Source of the DNA: an uncultured Clostridia bacterium
GTDB lineage: Bacteria; Bacillota; Clostridia; Oscillospirales; Ruminococcaceae
Length of the DNA: 64,000 bases
Assembly (NCBI GenBank): GCA_947168885.1
Contig: CAMVNQ010000010.1
Span: forward strand, 45,701-109,700
Reading direction: 5' to 3'
How positions within the stretch are numbered: position 1 is the stretch's first letter; every line of letters begins with the position of its first letter. The notes beneath the pieces were generated by a model, which did no database searches, had not been told where the DNA came from, and worked only from the letters and a program-made list of their open reading frames with translations. Position numbers and translations under genes: made by a program. Below are positions 59,867 through 64,000 of the stretch, piece by piece.

Positions 59867-60268
59867 TCAGTGATTTTTGTTTTCGAGATATTGTTTAACC
59901 TTTAAGACAAATCTTTCCGCACCGACAACTTGTTCTTCGACTTCTTCCTTGAAGATGATGAAGAAATCATCATAGTCACTGTCGGTTCGTATATCGAACA
60001 AACTAGTTATGGTGTTCGACATTTCCTTATCAAATACACCGGTCTTGATGTACTAGCGCCTGAACTCGGAAATAATGCTGCTATGCTTCTTAGCATCAAT
60101 ACAATCATACACAAGAACTGCTCTCATAGCGTGGAAAACAGCATAATAAGATCTGTTCGCAGCACATTTATAATCGCCGAGCTCCATAACCTTCTGTGCA
60201 GTATCAAGGCATTCGAGCGCGTGACCAAGGCGAACATCAGACAGAGCTTTAATATCATCAGCCTGCAT
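59867..60268 (-). pseudogene. HEPN toxin of an MNT-HEPN pair, with in-frame amber codon
   Basis: The frame from ATG 60268 runs 133 codons to a TGA at 59867, the normal length of small HEPN proteins, but codon 72 is TAG (60053-60055). The first part reads LGHALECLDTAQKVMELGDY and NRSYYAVFHAMRAVLVYD, with the RNase-type R-X6-H motif (R39, H46); after TAG it continues YIKTGVFDKEMSNTITSLFD and a helical end. HEPN toxins of type VII systems cut RNA. The truncated 71-residue product keeps R-X6-H but lacks the last helices. It overlaps the antitoxin gene by 11 nt. Confidence 0.75.
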
Positions 60269-60599
60269 ATCGTATGCCCTCCTTTATCACATTACGGTAA
60301 TACGGAAGAATATCAGAGTATCTTCTGAACTGTTCCAGAGGTTTCGCAGTGATCGAAACCGTGATGTCGTGTTCAAGGCTCAATTCGCTGTTTATAGCAG
60401 ATACCTTACTTCTTATCTCGGCAAGAGCTTCGGGCTCCATATCGACGGTAACGAGAATATCAATATCACTCTCGTCGTCGTAATCGCCACGTGCATATGA
60501 GCCGTACAGATATGCGTCAGTCAGTTTGTCTGCAAACAAATCGCTGCACAACCTATACGCTTGCGAGAAAATATCTAAAGCTTGATTTCTTGTACACAT
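60258..60599 (-). CDS. MNT nucleotidyltransferase antitoxin
   Basis: A 113-residue minimal nucleotidyltransferase. The signature GS-X10-DxD is exact: GSYARGDYDDESDIDI, with a third acidic strand further on (EHDITVSITAK). MNT proteins of MNT-HEPN pairs neutralise the toxin by adding AMP or nucleotides to it. The second ATG (60599) is 6 bp after GGAGGT; the first (60605) touches it. The toxin gene follows with an 11-nt overlap. Confidence 0.85.
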   Translation of the reverse strand: MCTRNQALDIFSQAYRLCSDLFADKLTDAYLYGSYARGDYDDESDIDILVTVDMEPEALAEIRSKVSAINSELSLEHDITVSITAKPLEQFRRYSDILPYYRNVIKEGIRYAG

Positions 60600-60706
60600 A
60601 TCCATACCTCCCTATCCTTGATTTTATTTATTATACCACAGAATAACAGCGAATGTCAACAGTTACGACACCATGATTGGAGCCTTTCTTTATTAATTCA
60701 TATTGT

Positions 60707-61288
60707 TTATATTAGTATCGCGGGTGGCTCCGGAAGCCAAATTATCATATCTTCCAAAATCGGCATTTCATCGTCGTAAATATGCATAAAGTCGATCACG
60801 TTGCCGTATTCTGAATGGAATAAGTTTTCGCAGTACCTTGTCGGCGTATCGTGAGGTACGATTCCGATATAGTCGGAGCCGTCATATCTCGCCAGTATTT
60901 CCTCGGCATCGTCTAATACTACCGGAAGCCCGGCAACGGAAAGAGCAACATAGAAGTTTATTTCCTGATCGCTCACATCAGTATATGCAAGTCGGACTGC
61001 CTGAGCAATGCGTTCTATCTTTGTTCCGCTCAGCTCGATAAGATCATCCTTTGCCTGTTCCGACGGCGGTGCCAGCTTACGGAAACCTTCACGGCCGATT
61101 TCTTTAGCTCTTTCAAGGCTGTCGGTTATGTGTATGACATCCGGGATGTCGTAATAACAGGAATTGTCAGTTGTGGGATCTGTATGTCTCTTTTGCACCC
61201 ATAACTCGTAACAGTTACCTTTCCGGCAGATCTCAAATCTGTACAATTTGTCCGATGTATATTCCTCGTAAATAAATTCTCTTTTCAT
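60707..61288 (-). CDS. Hypothetical acidic protein
   Basis: A 193-residue soluble, acidic protein with no recognised motif. It begins MKREFIYEEYTSDKLYRFEI and ends EDMIIWLPEPPAILI. The low pI and aromatic-rich beta composition recall small immunity-like or phage/plasmid accessory proteins, but no family can be named. The ribosome site is weak. It lies alone between the MNT gene and the isochorismatase-like gene, all on the minus strand. Confidence 0.6.
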   Translation of the reverse strand: MKREFIYEEYTSDKLYRFEICRKGNCYELWVQKRHTDPTTDNSCYYDIPDVIHITDSLERAKEIGREGFRKLAPPSEQAKDDLIELSGTKIERIAQAVRLAYTDVSDQEINFYVALSVAGLPVVLDDAEEILARYDGSDYIGIVPHDTPTRYCENLFHSEYGNVIDFMHIYDDEMPILEDMIIWLPEPPAILI

Positions 61289-61347
61289 GTTAATGTTTCA
61301 CTTGTAAAATCTAAAAGGTTACTGTAAAGTCATCTTTGGCTGAAAAC

Positions 61348-61878
61348 TCAAGATTTACCATTCATCAATTCGATCGCTTTATCAAACGGAATGCACTCTG
61401 CATATCTTTTGTTCCAGATAAATTCATTATAATATTTATAAGTCATTTCGGCAGACATGAAACGATTATCAAATGTACTGTTGGTGTTTTCCGGTACTAT
61501 CATTTTAAAGCCGTGTTCAAATCCGGCTTTGATATTTGCGTCAATGCAATACTCTGTCTGAAGCCCTATGATAACAATGGTGTTTTCATTTTTCTTCTTT
61601 AAATATTCAAGCAGACCGGAATTTTTGAAAGCACTGTTAACACATTTATCAAAAATAGCCTCATTGTCGGCAGGCTTGAATTCGTCATATATTTCAAACC
61701 CGTCATTACCTTTTGTGAGTTCGCAGCCAGGGCCGTCATCATGCCTTACATATATGACTTCAATGTTATTTTTACGGGCAGTATCAATAATCTGTTTAAC
61801 ATTGGAAACAAACAGATCATAATTATATAGCCTGTTATTTACGATCGCTTTTTGTGTGTCAACAACTAAAAGTACCAT
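61348..61878 (-). CDS. Isochorismatase-like cysteine hydrolase
   Basis: A 176-residue single-domain cysteine hydrolase. VLLVVDTQKAIVN has the catalytic Asp, and IVIIGLQTEYCIDANIKAGFEHG holds the nucleophile Cys; NSAFKNSGLLEYLKKK is the usual lysine-side segment. GGGAGC precedes the ATG. It is a second, free-standing member of the same family as the N-terminal half of the fusion at 48736. Substrate unknown (amide or isochorismate-like). Confidence 0.87.
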   Translation of the reverse strand: MVLLVVDTQKAIVNNRLYNYDLFVSNVKQIIDTARKNNIEVIYVRHDDGPGCELTKGNDGFEIYDEFKPADNEAIFDKCVNSAFKNSGLLEYLKKKNENTIVIIGLQTEYCIDANIKAGFEHGFKMIVPENTNSTFDNRFMSAEMTYKYYNEFIWNKRYAECIPFDKAIELMNGKS

Positions 61879-61916
61879 AGAATCAGCTCCCGAATTACAA
61901 TTTGTTATACCGGCTC

Positions 61917-62480
61917 TTAATCTGTTGCCGACACGAGCATCACTACATATCTGTCCATGCTTTTGTCATAGATGCTCCAGCAGCATGCGCCGTACCATTC
62001 GTGTCCGTCATCAAAGTAATCTGACCAGTCCGTCGTCCATTCATAGATGTCAAGTTTATCCGTACCGTTCGGAAACAAGGTCTCATTCACTTTTTTGAAG
62101 TCCTCCGGGCTGTTTTTTTCGCCGTGTATCGGCTGCATCAGCGCGTACCAGTATGGAACTGTCGTGCCGAAATTATTACCATCCGGTTTCCATTCGGAAT
62201 CATAAGTAACGTTGCCGTAATGATCAGTCTTTACAATATTCGGGCAGTAGAAAAACTCGCTCGGATCCAGAGGTTTTGAATATGCCTTTTTTATATCATA
62301 GGTGACCGGATGCAAATTTTCAAAGACAGCGATCAAGGCATCCCTGTGAGATTGTAAGCCGTCATAGGGCTTATTATCCGTTAAAAGATGATAGTCAACT
62401 TCGCCGACAGAATGACACTCGCTGTACGGATCGTATTGCTTTATATAATCATAAAAAATATCATTTTCTATTTCACGCAT
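61917..62480 (-). CDS. Hypothetical acidic, aromatic-rich protein
   Basis: A 187-residue soluble protein rich in Tyr, Trp and Asp (TTDWSDYFDDGHEWYGACCW). AGGGTG stands before the ATG. The N-terminal REIENDIFYDYIKQYDPYSE and C-terminal WSIYDKSMDRYVVMLVSATD parts look like a compact globular domain. No family was recognised; the size and acidity resemble immunity proteins of contact or polymorphic toxins, with no toxin next to it. It is 38 bp upstream of the isochorismatase gene on the same strand, so it may be co-transcribed. Confidence 0.55.
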   Translation of the reverse strand: MREIENDIFYDYIKQYDPYSECHSVGEVDYHLLTDNKPYDGLQSHRDALIAVFENLHPVTYDIKKAYSKPLDPSEFFYCPNIVKTDHYGNVTYDSEWKPDGNNFGTTVPYWYALMQPIHGEKNSPEDFKKVNETLFPNGTDKLDIYEWTTDWSDYFDDGHEWYGACCWSIYDKSMDRYVVMLVSATD

Positions 62481-62742
62481 AGTACACCCTGTAAATCCCT
62501 ATTTGCATGGGACCCTGTTGCCTGTTTAGTCTGTATAAGGTATGAGTTACCGCCTTTAAAACATTATATCATATCGCAATAAACGTGTCAATCAATTTTC
62601 AAGGTATGATCTATCTTTAACTCGTTGTTACGATGTTCATGGCGGGTTCAACTACGCATATTACAAGGCGCTGTGCCCATCTCTGTGTGAAGATACGACT
62701 GTCTCGCCGTAGTTTGCGCCACGGCGGGGCTATAAAAGGGGA

Positions 62743-64000
62743 TTATTCAAGCACCTGCTCGATTCGGGAGCCACCTCGAAAGGTGATCCGGATGTTGTGC
62801 TTGTCGATGACCTCTATCCGTTCTATGAGACGGCGGGTCAAGCTGTCATCATATTCCGTTAGCCTGAACTCAGTCCGGTCTATCTCATCAAGTATATTAT
62901 GAACAGCACCGGGTGTTACCAAATGGCCGGTGAGTTTCTCTCGTTCGGCTCTGATTTGTTCATTCAGTGCATCTATTTCATCGGAGAGCCGTTTGAACTC
63001 TCCATCGTATTTTGTATAATCGGTTTCGGCGAGTGATAGTTCCAGCAATCGGCTGATCTCGGCGTTGTGTTCCGAGCGAAGCTGCTCGAGTTGTGCTATT
63101 ATTTGTCCGTCGGGTATTACTACCTCTTGGATCCCTGACTTCAGTTCTTTCCTTACATCTTCGTCGATGTTGCAGAAACTGTTTATCGCGCTCACAATGG
63201 CTCTGTGAAGGCTTTCTTCGCGCAGCGTGGGAGATTGTTGGCATTTCTTCTTTCCATGCTCTAAACGGTTCACACAGCGCCACACGATCTCTTTGTAGCC
63301 TTTGGCTGTCCAAGTTGTCCTGCGATATGCCGCTCCGCATTCCGCACAGCACATACGCTCTGTAAGCGAATATTTGGGACTGTATTGTCCATTGTTGTTA
63401 GTTGGCTTTCCCGATGCCTTTTTTAGGCAGGTCCTTCGGCTTATTTCAACCTGCACTTTGTTGAAGGTGTCACGGTCGATTATAGCCTCGTGGTGGTCGC
63501 TGACATAGTACATCGGAAGCTCACCGGTATTTTTCCTGGTTTTCTTCGATATGCAATCGACTGTGTATGTCTTTTGAAGGAGCGCATCTCCGGCATATTT
63601 CTCATTCTTAAGTATGCTTGATATGGTCGAGATCGACCATTTGACAAGCCCGCGTCCATTCGGGGTGTTCTGTTCTATAAGCTTGTCAGCGATATTTCTG
63701 TAGCTTGCGCCTCTTAGGAACATAGCGTATATTGATTTGACAATTTTAGCTTGTTCGGGAATGATCCGCGGATCACCGTTCTCGTCCCTTTCGTATCCGA
63801 AGATTGCAGACATGCTGAATTTTCCTTGCTCGAAAGAACGGCGGATACCCCATGCTACGTTTTTACTGATACTCTCTGATTCTGCCTGAGCGAACCATGC
63901 GAATATCGTCAGCATCATTTCATCCGATTGCTCAAGAGTTTTTATATTCTCTTTCTCAAAGATGACCGCAATCCCGAGCGCTTTAAGCTCTCGCACATAT
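62743..64000 (-). CDS. Large serine recombinase (5' partial)
   Basis: The gene runs off the right end of the window; the codons there read YVRELKALGIAVIFEKENIK, so the N-terminal part with the catalytic Ser is missing. Visible are the end of the resolvase domain (MLTIFAWFAQAESESISKNVAWG), the recombinase domain (GYERDENGDPRIIPEQAKIV followed by GASYRNIADKL), a zinc ribbon (MCCAECGAAYRRT ... WRCVNR ... CQQSP) and a coiled coil (about 290-350). Such recombinases integrate phages or conjugative transposons. The stop at 62743 is followed by 262 bp without a gene, which may hold an attachment site. Confidence 0.92.
   Translation of the reverse strand, partial: YVRELKALGIAVIFEKENIKTLEQSDEMMLTIFAWFAQAESESISKNVAWGIRRSFEQGKFSMSAIFGYERDENGDPRIIPEQAKIVKSIYAMFLRGASYRNIADKLIEQNTPNGRGLVKWSISTISSILKNEKYAGDALLQKTYTVDCISKKTRKNTGELPMYYVSDHHEAIIDRDTFNKVQVEISRRTCLKKASGKPTNNNGQYSPKYSLTERMCCAECGAAYRRTTWTAKGYKEIVWRCVNRLEHGKKKCQQSPTLREESLHRAIVSAINSFCNIDEDVRKELKSGIQEVVIPDGQIIAQLEQLRSEHNAEISRLLELSLAETDYTKYDGEFKRLSDEIDALNEQIRAEREKLTGHLVTPGAVHNILDEIDRTEFRLTEYDDSLTRRLIERIEVIDKHNIRITFRGGSRIEQVLE

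Noticed and set aside
62633..62742. Attachment site or small gene after the serine recombinase
   Set aside because: A coding-like stretch (DVHGGFNYAYYKALCPSLCE) is visible but has no start, and no core att sequence can be defined without the other junction.

Overview
The window looks like a chromosomal segment of a low-to-moderate GC, spore-former-related Gram-positive anaerobe, most likely an Oscillospiraceae/Ruminococcus-type gut clostridium. This is inferred from the gene families: an IleS of the long type-2 form under an isoleucine T-box, a DUF512 radical SAM protein, an Na+-pumping decarboxylase, a cytosolic GH9 glycosidase, SpoIIE/RsbW/STAS switching proteins and near-consensus sigma-A promoters with 17-bp spacers. 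No rRNA or tRNA gene was seen.

Left part (about 1-30.6 kb) is core-like, dense and rather GC-rich. In order: a 5'-truncated DUF512 radical SAM gene; an exported G5/3D cell-wall protein; pta (minus); a five-gene signalling operon (degenerate GGDEF protein, RsbW-like kinase, STAS protein, two membrane PP2C/SpoIIE phosphatases); an Ile T-box controlling a small membrane protein and ileS; oadG-oadB (minus); an adaptor lipoprotein plus FtsX-type permease and a fused ATPase-permease, with a GNAT and a DUF4236 gene between them; glgP (minus); a pyridoxal-kinase gene that seems to start at ACG; and GH9. The three gaps between convergent genes in this part all hold copies of one GC-rich hairpin-plus-terminator element. 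One copy carries two tandem hairpin units nested inside its terminator loop.

Middle part (about 30.6-48.7 kb) is accessory. It starts with a decayed transposase start and a deletion scar that fuses the 5' ends of an alpha/beta-hydrolase gene and an arginase gene. Next come two tandem 78-residue peptides with a double-glycine leader and six NETGPL-type hexapeptide repeats, which look like RiPP precursors. A frameshifted metallophosphoesterase follows. Then comes a two-gene cluster of a 2626-residue two-module NRPS ending in a reductase domain and a MATE exporter fused to an RsbW-like ATPase domain. A DUF998 remnant and a wall-anchored S41-like protease close this part.

Right part (about 48.7-64 kb) is a patchwork of small accessory genes: several GNATs, an isochorismatase-GNAT fusion, a PfkB kinase, a TetR-racemase pair, a conjugation-ATPase scrap, YaiI/DUF188, a second S41-like protease, a broken feoA-acetyltransferase pair, an MNT-HEPN toxin-antitoxin pair with an amber codon in HEPN, and a large serine recombinase cut by the window end. 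Several lesions (nonsense codons, frameshifts, truncations) mark this as a region of gene turnover.

The strongest candidates for undescribed biology are the hexapeptide-repeat precursor pair, the reductase-terminated NRPS with an atypical first adenylation pocket and its ATPase-fused MATE partner, and the modular intergenic element with covarying hairpins. Translations and motif positions were read by eye; no database search was possible.
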